Below, in pieces: positions 44,636 through 57,369 of a DNA stretch of 64,000 bases. The position numbers and the translations under genes are program-made. The stretch is from Ctena decussata (taxonomy: Eukaryota > Mollusca > Bivalvia > Lucinida > Lucinidae). The notes under the pieces are model-generated. The model worked only from the letters and a program-made list of their open reading frames with translations. It was not told the origin of the DNA and searched no databases. The DNA lies in assembly GCA_963989385.1 (NCBI GenBank), contig OZ022511.1, positions 1,736,001 through 1,800,000 of the forward strand, in the 5' to 3' direction. Each line of letters starts with the position of its first letter. Positions within the stretch are counted from its first letter, which is position 1.

Positions 44636-45931
44636 AAAACAAGAGTTCCGCGAAACACTATGTCGCACCTTCTTTGCACCTTCACATTAAATACTCAATT
44701 AAAGCATCATTTTGTCACACATGTGAATTTGGTCAAAATCCATTCAGTGGTTTATGAGATATCGTTTTCATGTTTTTCGCTATTTCTAGTAGCGGTTGAT
44801 GGCGGCTGTTTTGGATGGTCAGTTTGAAAGATCTTGAAGTAGCCTCATGCAAGGATCATTCTGGAACAAATTTGATGCAATTTCATTCAGGGGTTCTAGA
44901 AAAATTGTCATTTTCATGTTTTTCTATTTTTAGTAACGGTGGCTGGCGGCCATCTTGGATGGTTTCCAATCACTTAATTTAAAAGAACTCCATTAATGGA
45001 CAATCCTGACCAAATCTGACCAAAATCCGTTCATGTTTACTTGATATATTGGAATTTTAGCAAAATAAGGCTTTTAAACAGAAAGTAGATCACTGTGACC
45101 TAATTCCGCTACATTTTTTTATTTTAAAGATTTACTCCCTTGATAATAATAACCAAAAAAAATTATGAAATATTTCATGCAATATCTCCGACATGGTCTA
45201 ACTATACATTTAAAATAGAGTTTAGATGATAATATTTGCTAAAAGTGACTTTAAACAAAAATAAAAATAAATTTTTAAACTATCGCAGACCGCGCTCGAA
45301 ATCGTATTATTGGACAAAAATAATTTATTCATACGTCACAATCACGTGCACAAATGAAAAAAATACCTGTACATGATCACATGACGCACGTCGTCAAAAT
45401 AGATACTTTTACAGGCCGTGGGGAAGTAGGTAATTTGTAATTTAATTTGAAGATTATTTTTCATTCCTTTTTTGTCGAAAAAAACATGCATTTTCCCAAA
45501 GCTTGTACGGTTAATTATGAGACTATCACATATTGTTTAACGAAATTTCGTTAAAATATTTGTTTCTAAAAACATGAAATAAACGAGGGAGACAATCTTG
45601 AATAAAACCAAGACCCAACTGATGTTGCTTGCAAAATTTCAGCCAAATATACCAAGCGGTTCTGGATAAAAAGTTGGTTTTTTTGTTTTTGTTATTTTCA
45701 GTAGTAACAGCAGCCATCTTGGAAACTGGATTTTTACCATGCTGAAGCCCTACAGTCTGGTTATGCAGCATGTGAAATTTGAGAACCGTGGATGCATAGG
45801 TTTTGGAGAAAAGGTCATTTGAATGGACTTAAATGCTAGAGTCGTAAATGTGAACGGACGGACGAACGGGTTGACGGACGGACGGAAAACCGGACCCCTA
45901 TATCGCACCTTGCTAAAGCAGGTGCGACAAT
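44636..45931 (+). mobile_element. Rolling-circle-like element, GTCGCACC family
   Basis: 5' end AAAACAAGAG...TGTCGCACC; 3' end GGACGGACGGAAAACCGGAC...GCACCTTGCTAAAGCAGGTGCGACA. Partial internal repeats carry GGCGGCCATCTTGGATGGT. No ORF of note. Confidence 0.6.
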
Positions 45932-46320
45932 TATCGCCTTGACCCCTCATCCACACAAAATAGCCATCTATCACCCCCATGACCCCGGGTCATTCCCAAA
46001 AATACCAAAAAAGATATTTTTTTCAAGCTACTTCTTGCAAGAGCACACCATAAACATTATTACTATCCTTGAATAAATAATATGTAAGTGTTGTAAAGAA
46101 TAAAGAAACGCATCATTTCATCTGCTTAGTCTTCCTGTTAGCTGAAATTAGCAAAATATATTGTAAAAACATATGAAATATTGTAAGAAAAAGATTTGTA
46201 ATCGGAAGGTTTCTAAAATAGTTTATCTTTATCAATTTATTTCATATGCAAACTTAGTCAGTCAACTGTCTTTGAAATTGTTTTATTATTGGAACAGAAA
46301 CTCAGAAAATTGAAACAAAA

Positions 46321-47701
46321 AAAAACAAGAGTTGTCAGAAGACAACGAAGCGCGCCTAATGGGTGCCTGCCTCTCAAGGTTACAAGTATCTTGACTCAAA
46401 ACTAACCAGGGGTGAATGTGGTAGCTAGTGCACAAATGAAGTTTGCATCAGAAGCTAGACTAAGTCAGTTGTTCCCTTTGGCATACAGGGCCGACTTGTA
46501 TGCCACTAACTGGACACTTTGCGGACATTGAGGGTCGGGTCCTCGTGCACCAGACGGAGAGATACCAACTCAGTCTAACTTATAATGCCTCATGGTGACA
46601 AAGGGTGGTTCCTAGTATGGGTTTTCACACCACCTTTACCCAGTACTAAGTCGGTCTGATGACACCTCCTTACCCTTTGCAGACTTCTCATGTTTCCTTT
46701 GGCCCAACCCCATAACCTCACCCCTAAGCTGAACCAGTTGTCAAAGCCTGGTCTCCATATAAACTATTTCATCTGTGATCATTATGTCCAGTTTCTTATT
46801 CTCCAGGGCAAGTAATGGTACCAGACTTATGATTTTATTCCCATTTTGCAAGTGTTTAATATGACCTGTTATACATTCTGACCCCTGGCCCCACCCAGGG
46901 GAACTCTACCATAAAGTCAAAGATGTTGGTCTGGGTAAGTATCATACTACATCTAAACTTTGTAGCATATAAAGTATTGAAGTTATGAGCTCGAAGAGAA
47001 ATGTATATTCATATTGCACAAAATCACTCAACCATGAATAAAGGTCAAGGACACAAGAGTCTGCATGGATGCTTTGCTGCTGCTGCAACCCAATGCTCCA
47101 GGGACAGTCCTGACCAAATACGAAGAGGTAGTGATCTATAAATAGTATGAGGTCATTCGCAATGTCAGGCTGATCCACTATGCCAGGTATAATGTTAATT
47201 CATCAAATAGTGTTAAAGATATAAGGCAAAATCAATAGACCGTGAATAAAGGTCAAGGGCACAGGAGTTAGAATGGATGCTTTGCAGCAGCTGTAATTGT
47301 AGGGATATGTTTTTTTGTCCAAGTATCAACTCTCTTTTCTCAAAGGTATTATGAAAATTGAAAATATTGCCTTCAAAACAGTGCCAAACACGCAAAGTCA
47401 ATCAACCGTAACATATGGGTCAAGGACACACAATTGTGTAATGCTGCTGCTGCAGTCATATGGATGTATATATGTACCAAGTATGATGACTGTAGCTACT
47501 GTAGTTTGTAAGATACAGTGTTAAACATCGAGTTAAACGCAAAAGTTAACATTGGTTAACCTGATCACGAACGCCGACGAGGACGCTGACGGAGACGTGA
47601 ACGCGAACGTGGACGCTAACGCTGACGCTAACGGATACTCAGACTACGACGCCGGGGGTATCGCATAAGCCCTCCTTTGCTTCGCAAAGGCGCGCTAAAA
47701 A
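46321..47701 (+). mobile_element. Rolling-circle-like element, GGCGCGCT family
   Basis: 5' end AAAAACAAGAGTTGTCAGAA...AGCGCGCC; 3' end has a run of GACGCTAACG/GACGAG repeats, hairpin CCTTTGCTTCGCAAAGG and GGCGCGCTAAAAA. Internal units (AAGGTCAAGGACACAAGAGT) recur at about 47041, 47251 and 47420. Confidence 0.6.
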
Positions 47702-47789
47702 GCAGTCGGGCAGCTTGGTTACAGAATTGCAACAACAACAATTCCCCTCTTCGAGTTGGAAAGGGGACAGACAGTCAGACACGGTGCCA

Positions 47790-47935
47790 GGAGTGTGCTC
47801 TTACGGATTTGTTCCGCTGAGCCTCCAGGGGGGAACATTCGTATGAGAATTCTACCAAAAAAAAAAACAACAAAAAAACGGAAATGAGAAGTTACTGCAA
47901 AACGTAATAAATTCCCAAAGAATAAACCAACCAAC
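47790..47935. repeat. Piece with GTTCCGCTGAG motif and AACCAACC tail
   Basis: The motif TTTGTTCCGCTGAGCC...GTATGAGAATT also occurs at about 25575 and 42582. It ends in a SINE-like AATAAACCAACCAACGG. Confidence 0.4.
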
Positions 47936-47939
47936 GGCT

Positions 47940-50335
47940 GAGACGGTAGAAAAAGCCCTTTGCTACGATACAGGTGGGCTCGAGTACCAACGGATCCACT
48001 AGCGCATCGACGACCCATGTGTTAGCTATGACGTAATAGGAATCGTTACACTACCAGCGACTGATTATCCATCCTCGGGATGGCTACCCAAGGTCGGATA
48101 AGGAAGAAAGTAAGAGGCCGCGGACCACCATGCTCACTTACACGTCAACCATCAGTACCCCCTGGGAACCTTGGAAGATGGACCGTCGACATGGTGGGGG
48201 TTGAGGCTCCTGTGGCTCAGAAGAGGACCGCCGAAACTACGTCATCAGCAGTCCACCAAACCAACCAGCAGACAGACAGTGGACAGGAGGCAGGCCCTTT
48301 GCTTTGACTCCTGGCCCTTTTCAGGGCTTCCGGCCGAGCACTGGTGCCTGGGATATTGTGCAATAGTCGGAATTAACTTAAACCATAGAAGCCCGTTGGC
48401 AGTTCACTTTATGCCGTTATTTTAACTTACTTAACACACATCTTTCAACCGGGCTTGAAGATTGGCCTGGAATTCAGGTCAGTTCTTCATCCTGATAGCC
48501 ACCTGTGAGTTAAACAACTAATCTGGATTGTCCTGGGTAGCCCCCATGTGCCTCCGGTGCCCAGCTACCTTAAAAATCCTCGAATGGAAATTGAATTTGA
48601 GACAACTGATCGATCCCTTTCCGATACGTCCCGATACGTCCAGATACGGCTACGTTTACAGATACGTGTTATCCGAAAGAACTCTACTACTACTGATTTT
48701 AAAACATTTTCTTTTACTTCGGTGCACAGAAGTCATTGTCAGAGACCTAAAACTACTATGTTCAATTATATATACTGACAAGCATGTAAATTGAAATTTA
48801 ACTAATTTTAATTAAATATTTAAATTTGAAAATTTAACTGCTTCAATTGCAAATATAAGCAATATTTTGAATTTGGTCAATTGTTATTAGTCAATAATAA
48901 TACAATACAATTTTTTACCATTTTGGAACGTCCAACAAGAAAATATTTGACAATTTAAAAGATTTAAATAAATTTAAAATGTTCATCGATGACGTCATCG
49001 AAGGCCTCATGAATATTAATAAGGCAGCTCAAAATGATTGTCAGATGGCATAAAATTTACAATTCAACTCTTTAGGCCTATATCTCGAAAACTATTACTG
49101 ATAATTTGATGCGGTTTTCAATACTCAGTTGCTCAGAGAAAACGGCTTTCAAAAAGCACCTTAATAATTTATCCTTTTAAAGGTCTATTTGATGGTAGCT
49201 TGAGAAAATGACCAGAAACCATTCATACGTTATTATGTGCAAACTATAGGGTACAAACTCTAGAATGTCCCTTCATTCAAGGATCTGATAAAGTTGTTAT
49301 GTGTATTTGCCTCTAACAGCATAAGAAAACAGAAAGCTCTTATACTGGTTTTAAAATCATCAACATCAAACAGTTTGACCACTATTTCACAGCAGGATGC
49401 CACTTCAAGCAACAGTTGCATTTGCTTATCAGTCATCTATGTAAACAAATAATGTCATGCTGAAAAGTTCACCAGAATCTAATCTTGTAGGCAGTGGACA
49501 AAGGTGTGCATTTGTCTATGATTTCCATTTGTCGGTCTTAGAAGTTGTATAACTACCTCAGTCCCCCTTTATTCTCCACGGCAGTAATTCCATAGGCATT
49601 TTAACTGTGCGACAGAAAAGTGAGTCACTGTTCAAGCAAAACTTCATTTTACAAATTGTGCACTAAACTCACATAGAAACTACCAGAATGGCTTTAATGC
49701 GTTATTATAGTATGATACTCTATACAGAGTCAATTTCCAAATAGAAATAAACCATTCTAGAGGAATTGACATTAGCTGATGTCTTCAATGCGGGCTGAGT
49801 AGTGTACTCGGTTACCTGTTACCTGGAGAGAGTATTGTGAATGCAGTTATTTCCCTTAGACCCGGGGAGCGATAGGCATTAATCGATATTTGGAATGTCA
49901 TATCGATGTCCATATCCCAGGACAGGTGTTGAACTTCTCTGAAGCCGGTTTTGTCATCACTGTGTTAACAATACGAATGCGCTGGATGGAAACATTTTTA
50001 ATTTTTAACAATGTGGATTTTCATTTTCTTTTTTTTTCAGATCAAATCAGTTTACTCTTTCAGTTGCTCCTTCTCGTTTTAATAAGTCTCGTTTTTCCCC
50101 TCTCTCTGATATTTAGGTCAAATTTCGTAAGAATTGGCGAGAAAATAAATCTGATTATTGGTCAGTTTTGACAGCGGTTTGTTTTAGTTTCTGACAACAA
50201 AAACATAAAATTACTTATAATAATGAAATTATGATATTTCTATCCCTTTGACGGTCTCATCTTTATGGAAAGATTAAGCCTGATACAGATACCCATCCAC
50301 CCACATAGTTTTTCTCATTTCTTTTTTTTTTTTTT
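47940..50335. other. No gene recognised
   Basis: Open frames here are short and lack splice context. GC content rises at 48060-48360, perhaps an old repeat, then AT-rich unique-looking sequence. Confidence 0.55.
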
Positions 50336-50339
50336 TTCT

Positions 50340-50510
50340 TTTACCCCACCCATCGGGGCTCGCGAAATAGACTGGCTGCCTGGTGCTTCTGCGACAGAGC
50401 TGCTAGTCCTGGGTGTCATTCATCGCAGGCCGAGCAATACTTGCAGTCCCACAAATTCAGAGGCAACATCTCGACGACTAAATTTTTTTACTGGGACGTT
50501 AAAACACTAC
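50340..50510 (+). mobile_element. Possible SINE-like repeat
   Basis: It ends ACTGGGACGTTAAAACAC, the same GGGACGTTAA tail block as the SINE at 24374-24869. Head not recognised. Confidence 0.3.
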
Positions 50511-50674
50511 TCAACAGGAACGATAACGTTTTCTCTTGATTTTCTGTTTTGACAAAACTGTTTAAAAGTTTTATGTAAACTGTGTCTTTCGGCATGTAAC
50601 TAAGCTGCGCTATTTAAAAGAATTAAGATTAGTCTGACTTTCTCTGTTTTTCTGCGAACAAAATTAATAAACTA

Positions 50675-50910
50675 ATGAGCCATACCACGACAAAAACAAA
50701 TTGGCATGTGCGCCTTGCGAACACTCAGAATAGCGTGTGCGTTCGCCCATCTGATCTGGGCCTTCGCTGTCTGCATAGAGGTAGCTTAGACCATTGCCTG
50801 TCCTGTAAGCGCACAGCGAAGATTCTGATTAGTCTGGGCGGCTGACAAGGCTGATCTGAGTCTTGGCAGGGCGCTATGGCACTGCGTTGATTTTGTTGCG
50901 ACGCGACTGA
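50675..50910. mobile_element. Palindromic MITE family A, diverged
   Basis: ATGAGCCATACCACGACAAA and diverged right end; the central GGTAGCTTAGACC and GATCTGAGTCTTGG are retained. Confidence 0.7.
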
Positions 50911-51099
50911 AATTACTGTTTCATACAAAAATAATCACAAGAATGACGTTCGGATTAAATATCCATTTCTGACCTTCATTGCCGTTAGCAGGTGTTAATT
51001 TTGAAATTGCATTGTTTTGACAAGACGTGTGACCAACTGTATTTTCACACCTTCCGACCGACAGCGACTACTCAGTTGATGTCTTTAGCAAACAATTAA

Positions 51100-51328
51100 A
51101 TGAGCCGCGACAAAGGTGCACGTACGCCCAGCGAAGTCTTAGATCAGCCTGGGCATCCGCCTGATCCGATCAGAGGCTTCGCTATCGGCATGAAGGTAGC
51201 TTAGAGTCTTAGCTACCCTTTAAACGCATAGTTCAGACTCTGCTCAGACCGGGTGGCTGTCCAGGCTGATCGGCGTCTTCGCTGGGCGCACATTCCAATT
51301 TGTTCATCTTTTCGTATTGCGGCTCATA
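51100..51328. mobile_element. Palindromic MITE family A
   Basis: ATGAGCCGCGACAAAGG (short deletion in the end) and GTATTGCGGCTCAT on the right. Confidence 0.78.
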
Positions 51329-51329
51329 T

Positions 51330-53685
51330 GAGGAAACTTTTGAACATTGAGCAGAAAAGAAAGTGACCTGTCCATGGGCGGAACGCTGACGAGTGCCTTG
51401 CAGCTTTCAACTGTTCTTTCCGTATTTCTTACTGCATTTAATTCTATCTCAATTTAATTTCCACATGATAATTTTAAATGGTTTTCGCACAGTCACAGCC
51501 TGATTTGATAACACGTGTTCAAAATATTTTGAACAGAAATTCGGATCAGTTTGGTTTGTGCAGAAACACGGGTAAGGTTATGTACAAACTCAAATTCAAC
51601 TAAAATTGACAAATTATTAACTGATCATAAACTCAGACTAGTGTTTTGCAAGTGCATAAGTTGGTCTGAGTCAGTTTGTATACAAATTGACTATTGCAGC
51701 TTTATATTTTTTGCATATATTTTTGTTCAAGTCATGTTGACTTTAACAAACTTTAACGGTTTGACAATTACGAAAACAGTTTAGAGGTAATATCGGATTT
51801 TATGATGGATAATCGATTAATCCTCGTGTAATTATAAGTATGTTAATTGTACTGTATATAGTCAACAAATTCCGATCAGCTTGCGCAAAGTGATCAGACA
51901 TTGTTCAGTCTTATCAGTTTGCACATATCAGAGGCTGTTAAGTGTCCGCAGGTGCACAGGTTTATTATCGTAAGTACTTATATTATAGCAAAAATAAATA
52001 AAAAAAAATCACAAAAATATGTTTCAATATTTATCTTTCAATATTCCGTGCTGGCTTCACTAAAACAGTCATAAAATTAAAGTGACAAACTTGCATTATG
52101 AACAGAAATATTACTAATAAAGTTAATTTATAGCCTTGCAAGAAAAATGTTTCATAGCAATTTTTTCCCATAGCGATTAATCCTTACACTACCACGGTTA
52201 CGAGAAAATCTTCACCATGATTTAGTTTCTTACATTATTTTTTTCGACAGTCATATCTTAAGAGAGCAATACAATGTATGTATCTTCGTGTCTCCTGATT
52301 ATGAATGAGCAAATCTGCCAGTCAAAAGTATAATTCTATAGATTCTAAGATTCTACACTGGGATACACAAAACATATTTCGGTTTCTTTGATAAAAACGC
52401 CCCACCACACTCAAATAAATTTCAATCAAAAATGTTAGAATAAACATTAGCAATTATGTTAATAATTGATAGACTGATCGAACATTACCAAAAAATATGT
52501 AATTGGTTTGCAAAGTTTTTTTTAGCTTATAAAGGGATTTTTAAAACTACAAGTAGTCGATTAACTGTATGTTCATTTTTGATGGTCACGTGTAGGAGTT
52601 ACGTGACTTCTTTCTCTGTTTTCCTTTCTTGTGTTCATTCGTTTATTCTTTCTTTCCTTCTTTCTTTCTTAATAAGACAATATGAATATTCTTCCTTTCT
52701 TAGTTAGATCATAAAAGCACATATATAAATACATAAACAAAACACGAATACCAAGAAATGAAGTGGTAAGCCTTTGAGCAATATAGGCGGATTTGGACTT
52801 AAACTATGAGCGAGGTTGTTTCGAAACGCGATTTTCTGTATGTTTAGAGATCGATGGAAGAAACTTAGAGTATACTTATTTTATAATGAATTACATCAAT
52901 GTAAACCTTATAAAAACCTCTCAGTGGTGATAACTTATAAAAGTTTTATAGAAAATCCGATCATTTTCAAATTTTAGGCTGAACATAGCTTCTTGGGCAT
53001 TTTTGACATTATTCTTATATACTTTCATGTGACTGAAGCTTCAAACTTCAAAAGCCGATGGAAGTATCAAAACATGAAGTTAATTTGTATGTTTTTATAC
53101 CATATTAACGGGCAAAGACTGAAGTTTATGATCATAACTTATAAAAAATTGTCATAATATCATATATGTATTTAATTTCACATTTTATATTATATTTCTA
53201 TGTAATTGCATATAACACTCGACATTATTTGAACAGGTAAGCTCTCGGATAAACCCGTCAGTCGCTATCGGTAGTTTCCGCCATATTGAAGCATTAAGTT
53301 CCCTATGATACGAAACCAGGCTTAGGGGTGCGAATTGTCTTGCGCCCCTTAACTATCTTTTCATTTATTTCATCTTAAAATCTGTGCAATATGAGTTAAT
53401 ATATGAAACCTGAATCACATTTCCATTGCATTATTTTACGAGGCTAACTCAACCGACAGATTGGCTTGGCTGGTTGAGTTACCCTCGTAAAATAATGCCA
53501 TTTCAAACTTTCATACTAAGGAATTACTAACGGGATCGGCAAATCAACATTACTACTGGGTCGTAGTAGGTAAACCAAGTAACTATGGGAAGACTAAAAT
53601 TATATACAAGACTGGAAAAAACTGACTCTTTCGATACAGATGCCGGTTGTTTAACCTTTTTAGCCTTAAAACCCGTTCTGGGGAC
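51330..53685. other. No gene recognised
   Basis: AT-rich, apparently single-copy sequence with only one hairpin (53436-53500) and a TTTC-rich stretch near 52640. Confidence 0.55.
53436..53500. repeat. Hairpin CATTATTTTACGAGG
   Basis: GCATTATTTTACGAGGCTAA CTCAACC / complement, loop around ACAGATTGGC. Confidence 0.75.
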
Positions 53686-53687
53686 AT

Positions 53688-53755
53688 GCAAACAGTGCAG
53701 ACTCAGCTCAGTTGTCGCAGACTGCGCCGTCTGAGCAAGGTCTGCAGTGTTGGCG
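53688..53755. repeat. Short hairpin GCAAACAGT...CAGTGTTGGC
   Basis: Diverged version: GCAAACAGTGCAGACTCAGC and GTCTGAGCAAGGTCTGCAGT. Confidence 0.6.
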
Positions 53756-54067
53756 TACAGGAGTTTCTATGCAAAATACAAATGATAAGGAAACATTCAT
53801 CAGAAATCCCTAAGACTAGAAATGGACTCATCCAAATGATAATGATACACAAGTCTTTTGGTCAAAAAAAAAGGGTTAACACAGGTGGCTTTCAGACGGG
53901 TCTTTCAAAGAAAAATAAGAACTGGTTGTGACTTTTTTTTTTTTTTTTATTCTGCCGACCCTTAAAGCATAAGATAAATGTATGAGTAATGGAATTTAGT
54001 CAGGTATTTAAATATGCATTAACATTTATTTTCCGAAATAATGTTATGCTCTTTATGTGATCGGAAG

Positions 54068-54290
54068 CACAATTCGGGGAAAGCAACTTTGTCATTTTCA
54101 ATTTTGCCTCCTTGCTAACAAGGGATAAATTCTATAAGAAAATAATTTGCTCCACCAGGAGCAAATTCTTTCATTTAAGAGTAGGCCTACACATCATTTT
54201 GCAAGGACTACATAGTCCCGGGAACCAAATAGGAAGTCACAAAAGTTGTTTCCCTTCCTGAAAATGGCAGAAAAATTTGGCGATGTGTCC
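54068..54290. mobile_element. MITE family C
   Basis: GGGGAAAGCAACTTTGTC, then AATTTGCTCCACCAGGAGCA AATT, then GAAGTCACAAAAGTTGTTTC. Confidence 0.72.
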
Positions 54291-54499
54291 ATATAACAAG
54301 GTATTTTTGACTATATGGGGCGATATTTAAAAACCCAGATAGGCTTGCGAAAATTTCAGCCTTTACGTTCTGTCCCAGTTAAACACGGAATTGTTTAAGC
54401 CAAATCAAGTTCCTGGGCTTGAAATGGCTAGTTCTTTTCAGATGTGCCATTCAATGTAAAAAATTGACCAATACATTATGTGATATAAGTACACATTTA

Positions 54500-54715
54500 T
54501 GCTTTTCCGCTATTTTTACAAAGGGAAAGAACTGTAGTGACTTCCTACTTGTTTCCCTAGGCGGCCAGCAAAAACCTTCAAATAAGAGGTCCTCTTAAAA
54601 AGAAGAATTTGCTCCTAGAGGAGCAAATTCTTTCCTTTAAGTGTTGGCCCCCTATTGCAAAGGGAGGCAAAAACGAAAATGCACAATTGCTTTCCCTTGT
54701 TAATACAAACCATAG
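54500..54715. mobile_element. MITE family C, inverted relative to the previous copy
   Basis: GAAGAATTTGCTCCTAGAGG AGCAAATTCTTTCC palindrome with GTGACTTCCTACTTG left and GGGAGGCAAAAACG right. Confidence 0.72.
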
Positions 54716-54865
54716 TTCTACACTTCAATCTATGAGATCAAAGGAGTTTCTACAGTAATACAGTAATACTTTCAAAAAAAATCTTACAAGCTAATCTGAA
54801 CAGGTTTTGAAAAAAAAATTTATGGTGCTTTTTGCCAAAAACAAATCTGCAAACTCAAAATTGAG

Positions 54866-55096
54866 ACATGTCTCCATTGTGGTTGAAAAGACAAGTGTCG
54901 CCTCCATTGATGAGAGAAATATCATAATTTGGTAGAAATATTTACAACGAATTATGTCTCCATTGTGGTTGAAAAGACAAGTGTCGCCTCCATTGATGAG
55001 AGAAATATCATAATTCGGTAGAAATATTTACAACGAATTATGTCTCCATTGTGGTTGAAAAGACAAGTGTCGCCTCCATTGATGAGAGAAATATCA
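54866..55096. repeat. 86-bp tandem repeat, about 2.7 units
   Basis: TCTCCATTGTGGTTGAAAAG at 54871, 54957 and 55043, nearly identical units. Confidence 0.92.
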
Positions 55097-55604
55097 CAGA
55101 AGTCAAAAATGAGAGATTTGAAAATCTAAGGGAATCATTTTTCAGATAGACAGAACTAAGTTTTTTTTTTTTTTTTTTTTTCATATCGCACTTAGTATTT
55201 AGTCTCACACTGTATGCTAGTTTTACCAGATTTTCCTTTTCAGCGTAAAACTCTTGCTTGTATCCTAAACGCCTGACGGCCTGAGTGAACAGGGAAGTCC
55301 CAGATCTGCGTCGCTTGATCTCGGTTTGCTCACTTTACCAGTATCCTTTTTTATTGGACACTATACATCAAAGGGTCTAATTTAAAGTAAAGCAGAAATA
55401 ACATAATGCGCAATATTTATCATAAGCATTTTTTATTCTTTTTTTTCTCTTGAAAACGCGAGAAGAATCAGTCTATACGTTGTCCAAATAAAACCTACCC
55501 AGGCTTATGCCATTATAACACAGATGTTATTTGGAAAAGTGATAAAAGCCTACCACTTGGAGTTCTAGATTACCTAGAAATTTGAGAATAAAACTATCCA
55601 TAGA

Positions 55605-55820
55605 TTAAAGTGAATGGGTATACTTTCATGGCAACTAACTCTGCCATGTTCATATTTACAAAGGGGGTCAACTCTCAAATGAAAGAATTTGCTCCCTTTG
55701 GAGCAAATTCTTTCCTTAAAGAGTGGATCCCATTTTGGACGTGTTTTGTTGCCGAGGGAAACAATCAGGGTGTCTGAAAAGTTATTTACTTTTGTAAAAT
55801 GGTGGGCAAATATGGTGGTA
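55605..55820. mobile_element. MITE family C
   Basis: GTATACTTTCATGGCAACTA, AATTTGCTCCCTTTGGAGCA AATT, then the right half with TTATTTACTTTTG. Confidence 0.7.
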
Positions 55821-56532
55821 TACGCTTACACCTTGAAACATTATTGTGTGGAATCTTACAAGAAGTATCTTGCAAAGATCTGCAACAAACTTTAGTTTTG
55901 CTCCTCATAGTATGCTACCAGAATCGCTGTGGGCAGTTCATAAAAAAATTAAAGATATTCTTTTTTCGTTGCTTTTAATATTCGAGTTTCCAAAAGGTTT
56001 GTGTACTGTACAGACTAGTAAAAATGTATTACGCAAACGTTTTTGACTTAAGACGTAAATGTTAAGAGAAATGAGGAAAACTGAGTAACATGTTGCTCAT
56101 TTAGTCTGCCCTATATACTACGAGTATTAGCTATTGCTACTTTAGCCTGCCCTTAATACTATTAGCAAAGATCCTTTCCCATACTTTTCTATTTACGTTA
56201 AGTGAGATCAGTTTTGTCCTGACAGTAGAAAGATTTCACAACATTCTTTCATGTTGTTTCATATAATTTTGACAAGAAAAGAGGAAATTAGGAAAAGTAA
56301 CAGGAAATGAGGAAACAATCTGTAAAGTATTTAACTTCAGTAAGAGATCGTCTTTCAGAGGCGGCTTATGCGGGGATGAAGGCGAAACATACCTATATAG
56401 ACAATAATGTTTCAAAATCATGGGTAAATATCCAGAAACTGTCAGGATTTTGATAACTGTAAATTAAGAATAATCTTCAGATTAAAACTTAAAATATTTT
56501 GGTCATTGCATTTTTTCTGTTGGCATATTCAC

Positions 56533-56820
56533 AGGGTATAAACCAGTCTGCCAATTTTCGCTTCCTGCAGAGACTGTTCATCATATTTGGCTTCCGCCGA
56601 GACTGTCCGCGGTCTCTTGCTTCCTGCAGGGACTACCGTCCTCGAAAAATAGCTTCCTGCCGAGACTGTCCACGTGACACTGCTTCCTGCCGAGAGCCAT
56701 TTATCATATACAGAAGTCTCAGCAGGAATCAAGAGATCGCGGACAGTCTCGGCGGAAGCCGAGCTAATATGACGGACAGTCTCTGCAGGAAGCGAAAATT
56801 GGCGGACTGGTTTATACCCT
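56533..56820. mobile_element. Inverted-repeat element built of CTGCAGAGACTGTC motifs
   Basis: Ends AGGGTATAAACCAGTCTGCC / complement. Each arm repeats GAGACTGTCC and CTTCCTGC several times, so each arm is also internally repetitive. Confidence 0.75.
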
Positions 56821-56949
56821 ATGATATTTCTTAAGGTTCCTTATGACGCTACGCCAGTCATGACTTGTTAACCCATTTATGCCCAATGGACTATTCTATC
56901 GTTATCAAATGGGTGAGTCCATTTGTCAATTCAGGGCAGTCTGGATAAG

Positions 56950-56955
56950 TTTATT
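56950..56955 (-). promoter_or_regulatory. Candidate polyadenylation signal of unrecognised gene
   Basis: AATAAA on the - strand, about 90 bp after the TAG at 57044. Confidence 0.45.
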
Positions 56956-57043
56956 TTCAGCATTTTTTTTAAATTTTTTAAGCAGAAATATCAATTTTTC
57001 TAATGCTAATAGTATCTAGAATTCGGCGTATTCAACTTCCGGT

Positions 57044-57369
57044 CTATCTACAGCTTCTATATTTAGCTTGATAGGCCAAGAGAACTATTTGCCGAATAGA
57101 ACATCTGTCAAATCTGTTAATAGGTTGGCACCGCAGAGTGAAAATTTTAGTTTGGTTTCTTCGTAATTCTCGTGTCCCCATGTAATATAGTTGAAACGTT
57201 TCCCGCTGGTTTCCGGCCCTATATAGTTTTCGTTTGGGTGGAATGCCCTGCAGCCTAAAAAGAAGCTCCGCATTTCCGGTCGAGTTTATTTCGAAGCCCA
57301 GGTTGATCATCACGTCGTGGTTATAATCCCTTGCATTCAGCCGACATTCTGATGTAGATGTTGAGTGAT
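57044..57369 (-). CDS. Unrecognised gene, terminal coding exon
   Basis: It starts after TGTTTTAG and runs 108 codons to TAG. Basic-rich with spaced cysteines and an NxS/T-rich surface. No domain recognised. Confidence 0.6.

Noticed and set aside
54866..55096. CRISPR-like array
   Set aside because: Repeats of 86 bp without unique spacers, in animal DNA; ordinary tandem repeats. The same holds for the other arrays.
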